Below, piece after piece: positions 1 to 18,922 of a DNA stretch of 64,000 nucleotides. Numbering within the stretch: position 1 is the first letter of the stretch; each line of letters starts with the position of its first letter. The notes beneath the pieces were generated by a model, which searched no databases, was not told the DNA's origin, and worked only from the letters and a program-made list of their open reading frames with translations. Both the position numbers and the translations under genes were made by a program. The stretch is from contig NC_060969.1 of the NCBI RefSeq assembly GCF_910589235.1, positions 1,280,001-1,344,000 on the forward strand, read 5' to 3'. The stretch is from Vespa crabro. Lineage: Eukaryota > Arthropoda > Insecta > Hymenoptera > Vespidae.

Positions 1-223
1 AGTTCGTAAACGGATGTAAAGAGAAGAAAGGGAGAAAAAAAAGAGGAAGAAAAGGAAAAAAAAAAGATAAGAAAAAGTGCAGAGAGATAACAACCTTTTG
101 AAAATTTGTACAATCGAAATAACGAACTAATATAAAATTCACGTAAAAATGTAGTAACAATAATTTCTTACTTATTCAACAATCGATGATCACCATTAAA
201 AACTCTTTCTCTCTCTCTCCCCT

Positions 224-255
<32 letters not shown>

Positions 256-444
256 AAGAATCTCACAGAAACTTATAAAAAAAAAAAAATAAAAGAAAAG
301 AAAAATGAAAAAAGAATTCGTAAAAATAAAATAATAATAATAATAATTCTTACTTTTGTACAATAATTTTTTGTATCATTCAATATCACGAATCGCATTG
401 CAATTTAAAAAAAAAGAAGAATAATTTATAGAATAATAATTTAA

Positions 445-505
445 ATCAATAATTGATGCCCCAACCATAAAGAATTCTTTCTATATCAAGAATCATAACA
501 ATTAA

Positions 506-591
<86 letters not shown>

Positions 592-679
592 TTTCTTTAA
601 CAATTGACGAAAAACCATAAAGAAATAATATATAAGAAATCATAGCAACTAAGTTAATGATACTGATAATGATGATAAC

Positions 680-756
<77 letters not shown>

Positions 757-850
757 TAACAGTCATAATTTATATTCTTTTTTTAACAATTAACGATAAC
801 TATACAGGAATAATCTCGACATCACAAATCATAGGAACAGAAATAATTCA
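445..850. repeat. Tandem ~160-bp units, each linked to an (AAT)n tract
   Basis: Related blocks containing AACAATTGACGA, ACCATAAAGAA and AAATCATAGCAA recur near 450, 603 and 787; the first two are followed by long (AAT)n tracts (about 505-588 and 679-752). The unit and its microsatellite appear to have been duplicated together. Confidence 0.55.
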
Positions 851-1096
851 TCCAGTCTATATCTGAAATGAGAAGAGAAATAAAAAACAGACGCGGAAAT
901 CGCAGATAATTTCGAAACGTGCTGAACCGCAAGAGAGCGTTCATATAATTGATCTTACCCTCATGAGATCTCGTATATTTCTCAACGCGATGCTAGTGAT
1001 GCTGGTGGTACGTAGATGCTGAAGGCGTATCCTCATTAAAATGTATAATCTTCGAGGTAGGAGGCTAGAGAAGGCTCGAAAGGAGTTGTGTATACA

Positions 1097-1199
<103 letters not shown>

Positions 1200-1472
1200 G
1201 ACATACACGCACACTACATATGCATTCGCTCGTTAATCGATCTACCCGGCATCCAGATGCTACAACCCTGTGATCTCTTCCGTTAATAATTCTGTTTAAC
1301 TAGGATTTTCGTTGGTATAATACGATCACGAATTTCTAACCGATCTTTTTCTCTTTTGCACATATATTTTGTTTATTTCATCCCAAAGAATTAATTCCAT
1401 CTTAATAATTATTATTTCATCCTTAAAAAAAGAAAAAAAAAAAGAAGAAAATAAAACAAAAAGAATCTTTAT

Positions 1473-1536
<64 letters not shown>

Positions 1537-2274
1537 TAAAAACATTCGCATAATCTCTGGGAGGGGAAGGGTAGGGGAAAAAAGACAGAAACAAAAAGAA
1601 AAAGAAAATCAAAAAATTAAAAACAACGTGTTATATTAAACAAGATAAAATTTCAATACTTTAGCATCGTTGTAATATAGTAGACGATACTTTATTACTT
1701 CTTACTCCCTACCCCACTTCTTCCTTCTTTTTTACATTAGATTCTCTTACGAGAAACTTGCTTTTATGTAGATTACAAATGATACGCGCGGGTGTAACTC
1801 GCGTATGATACGCATGTGTGTCTGTGTGTGTGTGTATGTGTAAAATCTTTTCCATATATGTCCTTTTACTTAGATATATCCTTTTCTATACCTATACCTG
1901 TGTATATGTATGTGTTTAGCACGTCGCAAGCATGATCCTTATAATCCATATATGTCATTCTCGTGCTCCTGTGATTTTGACGAGACACCAATTCTTTTTT
2001 CACGAACATCATTATTCTTCTTTAAACCAAACGAACTGGAGAAGGTTTGTGAACCATTTTTCGTTTTTTCTCTTTTTACTTTCCCCTTTTTTTTTTTTCT
2101 TTTTTTTATTATTACTACCCTTTTTCTTCTCTCGAAACGCGATCCATGATGACATTTTAGTGTAAGCATAGATGTCTATGAGTTTATATAAGAATATGTG
2201 TGTATGTATATGTATGTGCGTATGTGCGTATGTGTATTAGTATGTTATATACACAGAACATAGACACACACACT

Positions 2275-2425
2275 TCAGTGAATATCGTATTTCCATTTGC
2301 GCCTGGACGCCGACGCCAATGCCGCGACGCCGTCTCGCCGGCAGCGATTCCGCAGTCTCGTAAAACTCCGGCGACGCGATTTCCGCTCGGCAGAGACCGA
2401 GGAGCACCGAGATTTAGCTTACGGA
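2275..2425. other. Isolated GC-rich, CpG-dense island
   Basis: About 150 bp with many CpGs (GCGCC, GACGCCGACGCC, CGCCGGC) in DNA that is otherwise above 70% AT. Frames on both strands stay open across it only because it is short. Could be a conserved element, an unrecognised exon or a mobile fragment. Confidence 0.4.
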
Positions 2426-2693
2426 TGCACAAGATATACACATATACACACAGAGATAGATAGATAGATAGAAAGAGAGAGACAGAGAGAGAAAGAGAGA
2501 GAGAGAGATGCACACAAACAACACGAACACATTTACGGTCGAATCGTCCGACCTACCTTCATCCTTACACAACCTTTACTCTCTTACCATCTCTCGCACA
2601 TATCATTGTACATACATACGTATTTACATACGGATTTCTGACGACTTTCTCGTAAACGAATTCGCGAGTGCAATTTCTTGACTATAGGATTAC

Positions 2694-2725
<32 letters not shown>

Positions 2726-4599
2726 AAAAAAAAAGAGAAAAAGAAAAGAAAAAGAGGAAGGAATAAAAAGAAAAATTCGGAGCTTTCATTGGATATCATA
2801 ATGGTCGCATTAGAAACGATCTCCAAGAAATATAAATGAGACATCTTTAATAATAATTAAATATCTGTTATTAAAACGAAATCTCGGTATAAAAAATTTC
2901 TTTGACGTTAGTTCGAAAGCAAAGAAAACAAAGAGAATATTTTTCAGATCTAATTAATAGAAGCGAATCAGATCAGAAAAGTATTTCAAAGTTTCTTATC
3001 AAGATGGGAAGAATATTTTTTAATATCAATTAAATGTTTATAAACGATATTTAAAAAAAAAAAAAAAAAAATTTTTTTTTATTAATTCCCGTTATGTAAA
3101 CGGAAGACGAAATCTTTGATATTAAATATTAATAAGCAATGTAATGATCTATTATTTAGTATTATTTAAAAAAAAGGAACGAAACTTTTGCAATGGTATT
3201 CGAAATTTTTCAAAACAAAATTAATTCCAATATTTTTCATTCGTTGATTAATCGTAAATATTAATTAAACATTAATATAAACGTAAATTACATATAGATA
3301 TATATTGAATTATGAATTTTCTCTTCGTTTGTTAGATCATTTAAAAATATAAATTAAAAAAATCAGAAAAGGTCATTAAAAAAAATAATCGCATTCGATT
3401 TTTTTTTTTTTGTTTAAAAAGGAAAGACAAAAAAGGAAAGGAAAGAAAAATGTAAAAAACAATATTAATGATAATAATAACAAATAACAAAAGATCTTAT
3501 CTACGTAGTTTAATTCCTTTTCTATTAAAAAAAAAAAATAAATAAATAAATAAATAAAAAAAAAAGCTTCGCTATAACAACGTCTTGCTTATTATACTTC
3601 TCACGTTAAAGAAAATTTCGTCAATAAAATAATTTTCATTAAATTCATTTCAAATAATTTCTTATCGTTTTGCGATCGATTATTATATTTAATGTAAAAA
3701 ATACAAAAAATACAAAAAAAAAAAGATAAGAAAGAAAGAAAGAAAGAAAAAAATAAAATAAAAGAGAAAAGAAAAATAATAATAATTCTTCCAACGAAGG
3801 ATTAATTTTCGACGATACGCATTTCGTATAATAAAACGAACGAAGATTTCTCATATTATATTGCAAAAGAAAATAGTAAGTTCACTTACTAGAAATTGTT
3901 ACATAGTGGTAACTTTATTCCCGGATATACACGTGTGTATACATGTATGCATGTATAGTGATGGTAGGTATATGTACGTTACGAATGCAAGTGGAACGTG
4001 CCAAGAATTACGGGCGCCGTGCAATGCATTAACATCGTATCAGCGAGCGTAACGGCGAAATTTCGTCGAGTTAAGGTGGTTTCCGGTTCGAACGTAATCT
4101 ATTTGAGAACCGTTAATGTAAATCACGACGATCGGTGATGCCTTCCTCCCTTCTCTTCTCTTCTCTTGTCTACTATTACTCTTACTCTTACTCTTTACTC
4201 TACTCTACTCTACTCTACTCTACTCTACTCTACTCCATTCTATCTCGCTTATTTGCTTCCTTTCTTCCTCTAATACAGTTCGATACCTACCAATTTAATG
4301 TTTTTAACTCGAACAAATTTAAAAATAAACATAGATAAAAATATTTACGATGAATTTTGTTATCTCAAGTATGTATGCATTTATGTATGTATATATGTAT
4401 TTAATGTATGTATATAAGAAAAAAACAGAATATATGATGCATGAAGAAGACAGTGACGGATAAAGATTTCATATATTTAATTTTTCAAACACACAAATAA
4501 ATGGATATTGCATTTATAGTACAAATAAATACATATTGATATATCATGCACTTTGATAAATTTGATTAACTGATAAAAAAAATGTTCATAAGTATATAT

Positions 4600-4639
4600 A
4601 TATATATATATATATATACTTTCATTGTTATATATATTG

Positions 4640-4690
<51 letters not shown>
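4600..4690. repeat. (TA)n tract
   Basis: Two TA tracts broken by TTCATTGT spacers. Confidence 0.9.
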
Positions 4691-4692
<2 letters not shown>

Positions 4693-4826
4693 TTGTTATA
4701 TATTTCTTATATTTTTAGAGATATCACATCTTTAATATATATTTAATATATAATATATTCAATATTTAATATATATGTATATTAAAGGTTTGATATTTCT
4801 AAAAATACAAGAAATATATAACAATG
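4691..4826. repeat. Imperfect foldback, about 48-bp arms
   Basis: The arm at 4691-4738 (CATTGTTATATATTTCTTAT...) matches the reverse complement of 4779-4826 with about five mismatches over 48 bp; the 40-bp loop is AT-only. It sits at the edge of a long (TA)n tract. A MITE remnant or a replication foldback are both possible. Confidence 0.75.
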
Positions 4827-4829
4827 AAA

Positions 4830-5280
4830 AAATATCTTCAATATTATCGTATTCTTATTATATTTTTAATTTAATCAGCTAATACAAATATCTCGTTAGA
4901 TAAATATTGAAGTGTAATACTAAATAAATATTAAGTTAATAGTAAAAATTTGTTTAAATAAATACTCAATATATATCAATATTTTGATCAGTGTTCGGAT
5001 TATTTCAGGATTGTGTCATTTATATTACGTATTGATATTTTATTATAAATACTGATTTAAATACTTATTTAAAATATCAATGAAAGTTTTAAAATTAATG
5101 CTAATGATCCAACCGTGAAAAGATCTTTAATAATATCCAACATTCTAAATATATTTTTTATGAATTATAAAAATAAATTAATATCGAAGAATGAATTAAG
5201 ATAATAACAAAGGAAAAAAAAAGAAAAAATATATTTTCGTATTATTCTTAACAATTTTAATTACATTGGTATCGTTAATT

Positions 5281-5342
<62 letters not shown>

Positions 5343-6862
5343 TATTATTAACGTTGTTGTTGTTGTTATTATTGTTATTGTTATATCGTCAATCCATAAA
5401 TATAAACATTTGATATATAAATATTTTGTAATAATCGATAATAGTAAAATATTAATATATAATATACGTATATATATTCTCCAGCATATACAAATATATC
5501 CGGTGTAAAGCACCGGATGCACCGGATGCACTGGATGCAATTCGGTTCGTCTAAGCCGCTTGCTTCCACGTCGCGACTAAATCGCTCTAAATTCTTTGCT
5601 CGAGATAGTGGATTTGCTCTTACCGCGAAAGAGATTTATACACGGGCGTAGAACGTGCCCATTATTTTCAGCTTTGAACACGAGGAACGAGCGCATCGAC
5701 AAACTTCGCATTTTACGTAACGCGATACATTACGGTTTCCGCATGTTACTTACACGAAGTTCACCTAATGCGTCAAGATATCGACCGCGTCTTCGTATTT
5801 TCTCGTTTTCTCTCTTTCTTTCTCTCTCTCTCTTTTTTTTTCTATCGAAAACGGATATCTAACGAAGCTTCCTTCAATTTCTTCTACCTTAGAGAAATAT
5901 TATATAATAATAATATCTAACATATATCTAATATATATATATATATATAGCTTTGTCAAAAGGTATCTATTTTTATCTTCTTTTTCTTAGTTTCTTTTTT
6001 ATTTTATTTTATTTTTTTTTTTTTTCTAACCTTGTTTTGTTAGCCTTTATATATTTTTTTAAATATCTGTTCGTTTTTAATACAACATCGTTATTGATAC
6101 ATCGAAGAAATTCGAAAACCTTTCTTTTTAAAGGAAAATATTTAAAATAGATATTAATTGAATAATCAGGTTTTAATTGGATGGTTAAACAACCAAAAAA
6201 ATGTATTATTGTCTTGTTAATTCAAAAATATATCTTGTTAATTCAATAATATATTAAATAACGATATAAAAATCCATTGTTATTTATTATTCCATAAAAT
6301 AAAATATTCCAGAATATTACATGTAAAAAAAAAAAGAAATAAAATAATAATAATAATATATAAAAAAAAGAAAAAAAGAAAAAACAAAAAAACTTTCCAA
6401 CAAATCTAATACTATTCAAGAAAAATTAAAAAAGCAAGCTCCTTTGTCAAAGGATAAAAGGAAGAAAGAAAAAGTTGTTAATAGGTGTCTGCGGCATACA
6501 AGTAAAATGAAATAAAAAAAAATTAAAAATACATCCTTAAACTATAAAACCAAAAGGAAAATTTAATGAATCAACCATTAACCGAAAGAAAATCATTTCA
6601 ACGGTTAAAAGCAAAGCCAACAATATTTTTATATCACTTTTGTCCAATAATCGATACGTTGAAAAGATTAATAACTGTCTTTTCATTGGTCAATATCCAT
6701 TCTGGACAATATCCAAGGTGTCGAGCATAAAAACTCTACCATCAGCAACGTTGTACCATGTCGAATAACAACGAGATCTCGATATTTTCACGTTCGTTTC
6801 ACATAAGAACCGTTTAAATCTCATTTTTTCCGTGACAAAGACAAATATACTTGGTACGAGCC

Positions 6863-6915
<53 letters not shown>

Positions 6916-6935
6916 GAGAGAATAACATATATATA
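4830..6935. other. Gene-free AT-rich stretch
   Basis: Holds an (ATC)n tract at about 5277-5342, a unique GC-richer block at 5500-5800 with no recognisable reading frame, T-rich runs near 6000, and a (GA)n tract at 6869-6911. Confidence 0.75.
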
Positions 6936-7160
6936 CAGGGTAGCCACTGAAAGACTGAATGATATAAAACAAAAATAACTTTTACAAATACATATTTTTG
7001 TAATTTTTTATTATTCCTGAACGTCAGCCATTACGTAGCCATTTTAATGTCCATGGGATGCTCTATAACCTACAAAAAAAAATAGATTGAAATAAAAAAG
7101 ATTGAAAATAAACAAGTTATAACTATTTTTAAATCCTTCAATCTTTTAGTGACCGCCCTA
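6936..7160. mobile_element. Short non-autonomous DNA transposon (MITE-like), 225 bp
   Basis: The left end CAGGGTAGCCACTGAAAGAC (6936) and the reverse complement of the right end (TAGGGCGGTCACTAAAAGAT, ending at 7160) agree at most positions over 24 bp; the mismatches are all transitions. The interior is unique, codes for nothing and is bounded by (GA)n and (TA)n tracts. A TA target duplication is possible but obscured by the flanking TA repeat. Confidence 0.6.
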
Positions 7161-7169
7161 TTAATCATG

Positions 7170-7219
<50 letters not shown>

Positions 7220-7382
7220 AGAAATATATATATATAAAATATATATATATATAAAATATATATATATAATATATATATATATATAAAAGAAAAGACATAA
7301 GTCTCTCTATACTACGAATTTTTCTTATATTTTACAAGAACAGAAAGAAATAGACAGATATATTAGATAGATAGATAGATAG

Positions 7383-7435
<53 letters not shown>

Positions 7436-7440
7436 TGATA

Positions 7441-7499
<59 letters not shown>

Positions 7500-7719
7500 G
7501 AAGAGGACACCTTTAGTAGAAGCGAGCATGGCATTTCTTTTTGCGGTTTAACGCACTCCGCTCATTGGAGTTCCTGATTCTGCTGGTACTGTATGGCCTT
7601 CGCGTTACAACAATGGAAATGTAGCTCGTCCGCAAAGAGGTACATCGCACCTCCTATGTACATATGTAAATGTGTACACCTATCCTGCTTTTCCTCCTTC
7701 TCTTTCTCCTTCTCTCTCT

Positions 7720-7805
<86 letters not shown>

Positions 7806-8273
7806 GCCCTATACATACATCTATATAAATAGCGCATATACATACATGCATACATACATACATACATACATAGAACATGTTGCACATTTTCAATGGTTTT
7901 ATACTGTCAACCACAGCTGCTTACTTGTCAGGAAGGACAGAGCCCGGGGATAGTTATCAGTTGGAGCTTTCACACACGGGCAGCAACAGCAACAGCACCA
8001 ACAGCACCAGTACCAATACCAGCAGTAGTAACAGCAGCACCAGCATCAACAGTAGTAGCAGGCAGCAGCCAATGCGACCGAACACCATTTCCTCTCTTGG
8101 CGTCTAATTCTAAGCCGTTCTGCTACGTCACTTCGCTTTTACACCAGGATTTATAGACTACGATCTCTCGGACTTGTTCGCGCGCTCGACAGAAACCAAA
8201 GCTGCGCAATCACGATAAACGTGACGCGAGTAGAAAGTAGAAACGATTCTCACCCGGATTATTTCTATCTCTC

Positions 8274-8338
<65 letters not shown>

Positions 8339-8340
8339 AT
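7161..8340. repeat. Compound microsatellite cluster
   Basis: (TA)n at 7170-7280, (GATA)n at 7365-7444 running straight into (GA)n to 7498, (CT)n at about 7723-7801, (CATA)n at 7850-7870 and (CT)n at about 8279-8338. A CAG/CAA/AGT-rich non-simple stretch at 7980-8070 gives Ser/Asn/Thr-rich frames that I do not call as a gene. Confidence 0.85.
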
Positions 8341-13430
<5,090 letters not shown>

Positions 13431-16400
13431 CGAATTTCTAAACGAGTCTATTTTACAATTAAAAACTATTCAATAAATAATTTTTTTTTCTTTTTTCAAA
13501 CGATATCTTCGAAATTTGCTTAACCTATCCGTTGTTTTAACAATTTTGTTCTTTTTTCTTTTTTTCTTGTTTTAATCGCTAAATATTAATCGAATTTTGT
13601 CCATCTTAAAAGTACATACATACGTATTATCGACGAGTTATTTTATCAAGTATTAAAAAAAAATATTAACGTACTATATTAAAGTAAGTAATATTATATC
13701 GTAAACGAGTAAAATATGATATATTATATTTCCTGTACGTAGGCTTAATCAAAATTTATCCATAATTTTGTTCAGTTTTATTCCACCATTATAAATATTA
13801 TTTAAAAAAAAAAAAAAATATCTTGGATATTATCAACGATAATGAACACATATGATATTTGAGATATATAACAATGCTTATTAATTGCTTATTAATATCC
13901 CATGTGTATGTACCATTCGAAATATTACTTTAAAAACGTCATATAATATATATATAAAATTTAATAAACATTATAACATAGTAACAAGACATTATCGTAT
14001 ATTGAAACGACCTATCTATTACTACCCCCTCAAGAATATTCCATAATAGATATACTTACACGTAATATCGATCGAATATTTACTAAGGGGGGGGGGGGGG
14101 GTATTATAAACGAAAAAAAAGATAAGAAAAAGAAAGTGAAAAGGATAGAATAGTAGTAACCGGATGGATACATAGCCCGATATTGTCCTATTGGTATACC
14201 TACTCCTTAATAAGGATCATCCTTCGCGGATTAATTTCACTCATCGCGAGATGCAATATTCTCGGTTTACGTCGGTGATTCGCCGCGTGTGTGCACCCTG
14301 TACAAAATCGATACGTTCATGCCACACCCTCCGTAAAAGCTCTCAGACTTGAAATTTCTATCCGGCAACTTCGGCCCGTCTATTGTGTATTCCTGTAAAC
14401 GTGGTCAACGAAAACAACGTTGAATTACTGATGAATAAGCAAATAAGAAAATGCAACGCTAAACGCAACTGAAACGATGCTGCAAACTAATCGTACAGAT
14501 TCAGCAACTTTTAGCGATTTATCGTTTTCTTTTTTCTTTTTTTCTTTTTTCTTTTTTCTTTTTTCTTTTTTCTTTTTTCTTTTTTCTTTTTTCTTTTTTC
14601 TTTTTTCTTTTTTTCTGTTCCTTTGTGCAATTTTTTCTTTTTCTTTCTTTCTTTTTTTTTCTTTTTTTTCCTTTTTCTTTTTTTTTTAACCATCTAAATA
14701 AAAAATTATACGACGCGGACAATTTATAGTACAACTTTGGTATACTGTACGTAAATACGTTCACTGACGCTTCACTTTTTGTAATCGAGTTTTTTCTTTC
14801 TTTTTGATTTTTTTACCTCTTTTTTAACTCCTTTTTTACCCCTTTTTACCCCTTTAATGTCACGAAAAATTTATAATATAATTTATAACATAGAAGTATA
14901 ACATATTTAATTAAATAAGTCACATTACACTTATTTTCCTTAAATATAAATTATATCTAATATATTATTGATTTATAATTATACTCTATACGTTATTTTA
15001 ATATAGTACATATAGCTCGTAATATCGTAAGTTCAACATTGTATAATTTTATATTTGAACATAAAAAAAAAAGATTCTACCTTAGTACTAAGAGTGTCCA
15101 CTACTACTAGTACTAAACAAGTATATTCACAACTATTTAGCATATCGTACTATTTAACGTAGTATACTCAATAAAAATGTACCATTATGTATCTTCAAAA
15201 GAAAATATACCAATATAACTAAAGTTATTGTTAATTAACTAAACAGAATTAACAATCGAAATAAAAACAAATGTAATGAAACATCTGTACATAATGTAAT
15301 TAATCGATTTCAAAATATAATTCATAAATTATGACATTATAAAATATCTCAAAGTGTTCGTTGTTTTATATACCTGAAACTTCTTTCTATATCTCTAGAA
15401 ACGTTTCAACCCCTCACTCTCTCTCTCTCTCTCTCTCTCTCTTCCTCTCCCCCTTTCCCTCTCCTTCATACCCTCCTCTTTACTCTCTCTTTCTGTCATA
15501 GTGAAATAAGCATCCACTGTGTATAAAAAGAAGGGCGTTTCCCTAGGCAATACAACCCTTTGTCCTTCGTTTGCATGCAATTAATTTTAATCTCGCCGCA
15601 AGCAAGAGGTCGGTCGGTCGGTCGGTCGGTCGGTCGGTCGGTCGGTCGGTCGGTCGGTCGGTCGATCGGTCGGTCGATCGGTCGGTCGGTCGGTCGGTCG
15701 GTCGGTCGGTCGGTCGGTCGGTCGGTCGGTCGGTCGGTTGTTCATTCGTTCGTTCGATCGGTCGATTGGTTGGTCGTACAAGTTTGCATTTATATCACAA
15801 TAGGATGGACGAGGTTTAGTGAGCTTTCGGAGAAAGTCTGCCTCTGGGCATATGTGGCTAGCTAACTATTGATTCGTAACTCGCTCGCGTACTATCCTCT
15901 CGACGAGTGAGATACAACCATACCATAGACGAGATTGTTGAATAGACAGAGACAGAAATACTCGAGCCCAACCATTCGAATCTTTCTCCTCGTGTACCAG
16001 ACGACGACGACTACGACGACTACGACGACGACTACGACTATAACGATGATTACAACGACTACGCCACACACACACACACACACACACACACTTACACTTA
16101 TACTTACTCTTACACTAACACGTACAAATGCAAGTGCACGTCCACATATGCACATTTACATACATACATACATACATACATAACATACATGCATGAATGC
16201 ATGCATATATACATATATCAAAGAGAGAGAGAGAGAATGAGAATTCGCCTTTTCACTCGAAATTTTCTGTTTGCCTACTCGTTTGCACTCCTTGCGCACG
16301 AGTGTGCGCGCCACGTTTAAGAGGCATGCCGCTGCCGGCGACCATCGACACAAGCCGGTAGAACGTACAAAAAAAAAAAAAAGAAGAAAGAAAAAAAGAA

Positions 16401-16691
16401 AAAAAAGAAGAAAAAAAAAGGGAACGCGAGACCTTTCAGAGTATAGGAAGGTAGGTACTAGGTAGGTCGGTAGACGTAGAAGAATATTGAAATACATTAT
16501 TTAAACGTTATCGTGCGCTTTCGAGCGATAAAATGCTCTCGTACCGAGCCCCGTTGAAAGTTCTCTTTATTTTTATTTTTTTTTTATTATTATTATTATT
16601 TTTTTCAGTTTTTTTTCTCTTTCTTTCTTTCTTTTTTTTTTTTTTTTTTTTTTTTATCGAGGATCGATTCGAACCGATGCAAATGCGATAT

Positions 16692-16735
<44 letters not shown>

Positions 16736-16763
16736 AGAGAGAGAGAGAGAGAATCGACGTATA

Positions 16764-16823
<60 letters not shown>

Positions 16824-17330
16824 TGTTTCATTTGACGATTCATTTGATTTCTTTCTCAGGAACAAATGGGATTTATGTTCATGCGGAACACTAATTTCTA
16901 TTCGATCGTTTCGAATGTCCGTCTTGTTTTTCGTTTTATGAGAAAGATAAAGAATATAGATATGTGTATAAGAGTGAGGGAGTGAGAGAGTGAGAGAATG
17001 CTAGATGCAGTTAACAATGTTTCACCAGTGCAAAATTGTTTGAGGAAGCGGAAGAACGTGCCATCAATTATGCACAGCGCAGCGGCCTGAAATATCGCTC
17101 TTGCACCGCGAAACCGCCGATATTCTTCCTGATATTCCGCAGACACGCTTTCACGCCTGATGAATCCTTATACCGAAGAACTCAACATTCGATATTAACA
17201 AATAACAAAAACAGTTAAAATCTTCTTCGAACTGGTTTTCAATTAAATTAACGATCTTAAAAATTTCTATAATTCCATTTGCAATAATATTATTCGTATT
17301 ACGAATAACTTAACAACAAGATAAACGTTA
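13431..17330. other. Gene-free region with mixed tandem repeats and GC-richer islands
   Basis: Poly(G) of 15 at 14087-14101; (TTTTTTC)n at about 14526-14612; (GGTC)n at 15608-15738; (ACG)n/(CA)n near 16000-16091; (GA)n at 16696-16750 followed by (GT)n at 16766-16814. GC-richer unique blocks at 14160-14420, 16250-16365 and 16990-17200. None gives a convincing exon. Confidence 0.7.
15608..15738. repeat. (GGTC)n tetranucleotide array, about 130 bp
   Basis: About 32 units of GGTC with two GATC variants (near 15664 and 15676), decaying into TTCG/GGTT at the right end. One frame reads as a RSVG repeat but this is the repeat itself, not a gene. Confidence 0.92.
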
Positions 17331-17430
17331 ATTGTTCGCACGTGAATTGTTCGCACGTGAATTGTTCGCACGAGAATTGTTCGCACGTGAATTGTTCGCA
17401 CGTAAATTGTTAGCACGTGAATTGTTCGTA
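17331..17430. repeat. 15-bp minisatellite carrying CACGTG E-boxes
   Basis: Six full units of ATTGTTCGCACGTGA plus a partial seventh start at 17331, 17346, 17361, 17376, 17391, 17406 and 17421. Units 3, 5 and 6 carry single-base changes. Four of the six keep the palindromic E-box CACGTG, phased every 15 bp. Confidence 0.9.
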
Positions 17431-18231
17431 TAGTTTTCAAAAATCTGATTGATTTTTAAGATTTTTAAGTCAATTGGTTTTTTTTTTTCCCCGGAATAAC
17501 ATATAAACGATGAACATGGTCAAAGGTAAATTAATATTTATTTGCTATTGCATAACGATATGATAAAAACGTTTTAATAAATTTTCATTTCTTCACGCAT
17601 TAGTGTGATTATCACGTATATGTCAAGTATGACATTAGTAGATATAACCGTCAGAAACATTATGATTTTTAAACCACAATTGTTATTTCTTAAAGAAAAC
17701 ACGAATATTTTTTTTCCTTTTCTTTATTTTTTTTTTCTTGCACTGTATGACGTAAAATCAAACGTTCGAACAAATTTCCACGTGCTTGTCATTTACATGT
17801 GAAATTAATATATGCACAGCCACAACAGAGGAATTATGATTCTTACTCGACAATTGTTATTACTTTTAATGACAAAACTAATATTCTTTTACTAATATTA
17901 TGCAGATATACTTCTTCATTATACGACGAAAAATTAAATATTCAAACAAACCATCCCGCTATGATTTGTCACTTTGAATGATAATGAATCAACGATCCAA
18001 CATGTGAATTTAGTATGTACATTAGAAACACATTATGTTCATAATTATTATTTTTTAATGACAACACGAATATTTTTTTCATCACTAAATATTCTCAATT
18101 TTTTTCTTTTAACATTTATATTTTTATTCAAATTACTGCAGAAAATCAAATATTATATCGTACTTTAACTTTGATTATTGTCAAAAATAGTGGAATGAGA
18201 GTGAGAGAAAGACAGAAAGAAAGAGAGAAAA

Positions 18232-18271
<40 letters not shown>

Positions 18272-18519
18272 AATGAAAGAAAGAAAAGAAAAAACCAAGC
18301 AAGTAAGCAAGCAAGCGACAGTTAGAAAAAAAGAGACAAAGAAGACGTGAGAGAAGTTTTGAAAGCGTACATAGCCAAGCACTTCTAGCTCTTGAAACAC
18401 GTGGAAAAGCGTGCGCAAAGTGCTTTTCATGTGACGTTGATCCTTAAACATGAGACAGGAAATATCGAGCGAGGAATGAAGGAAACGAAGCGGGCAATGC
18501 TCTTTAATAACCGTCTGTC

Positions 18520-18554
<35 letters not shown>

Positions 18555-18670
18555 CTCTTTCTCTTTCTCTCTTTTTTATATGCATTAAGTACAATATTTC
18601 GATGGTATTACATAGCGTTAATAACGTCGTTAAAATCTCATGTAGCGTCGGACGTTTTTTATTTTTTTCA

Positions 18671-18726
<56 letters not shown>

Positions 18727-18865
18727 AAACCTTGAGGCAATACATACACACGCACATAGTTGACGCATACATAGGATACATACGCTTTTAATCCGCAAAC
18801 CACGAAACAACGGATGCGTAAGCATCGTATATTACCACACATCAGAGTGCATTAGAGAGAGAGAA

Positions 18866-18922
<57 letters not shown>

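Noticed and set aside
446..866. Poly-isoleucine frames on both strands
   Set aside because: They are the translation of (AAT)n microsatellites and have no other coding sign.
7593..7914. Frames rich in Leu/Ser or Arg/Glu alternations
   Set aside because: Translated (CT)n/(GA)n repeat; the same pattern appears at every GA tract in the left half.
7877..8107. Ser/Asn/Thr-rich frame with a hydrophobic start, possible secreted mucin-like exon
   Set aside because: Driven by CAG/CAA/AGT repeats, no convincing splice sites or family match.
15587..15865. RSVG / PTDR repeat proteins
   Set aside because: Both are the (GGTC)n array read on the two strands.
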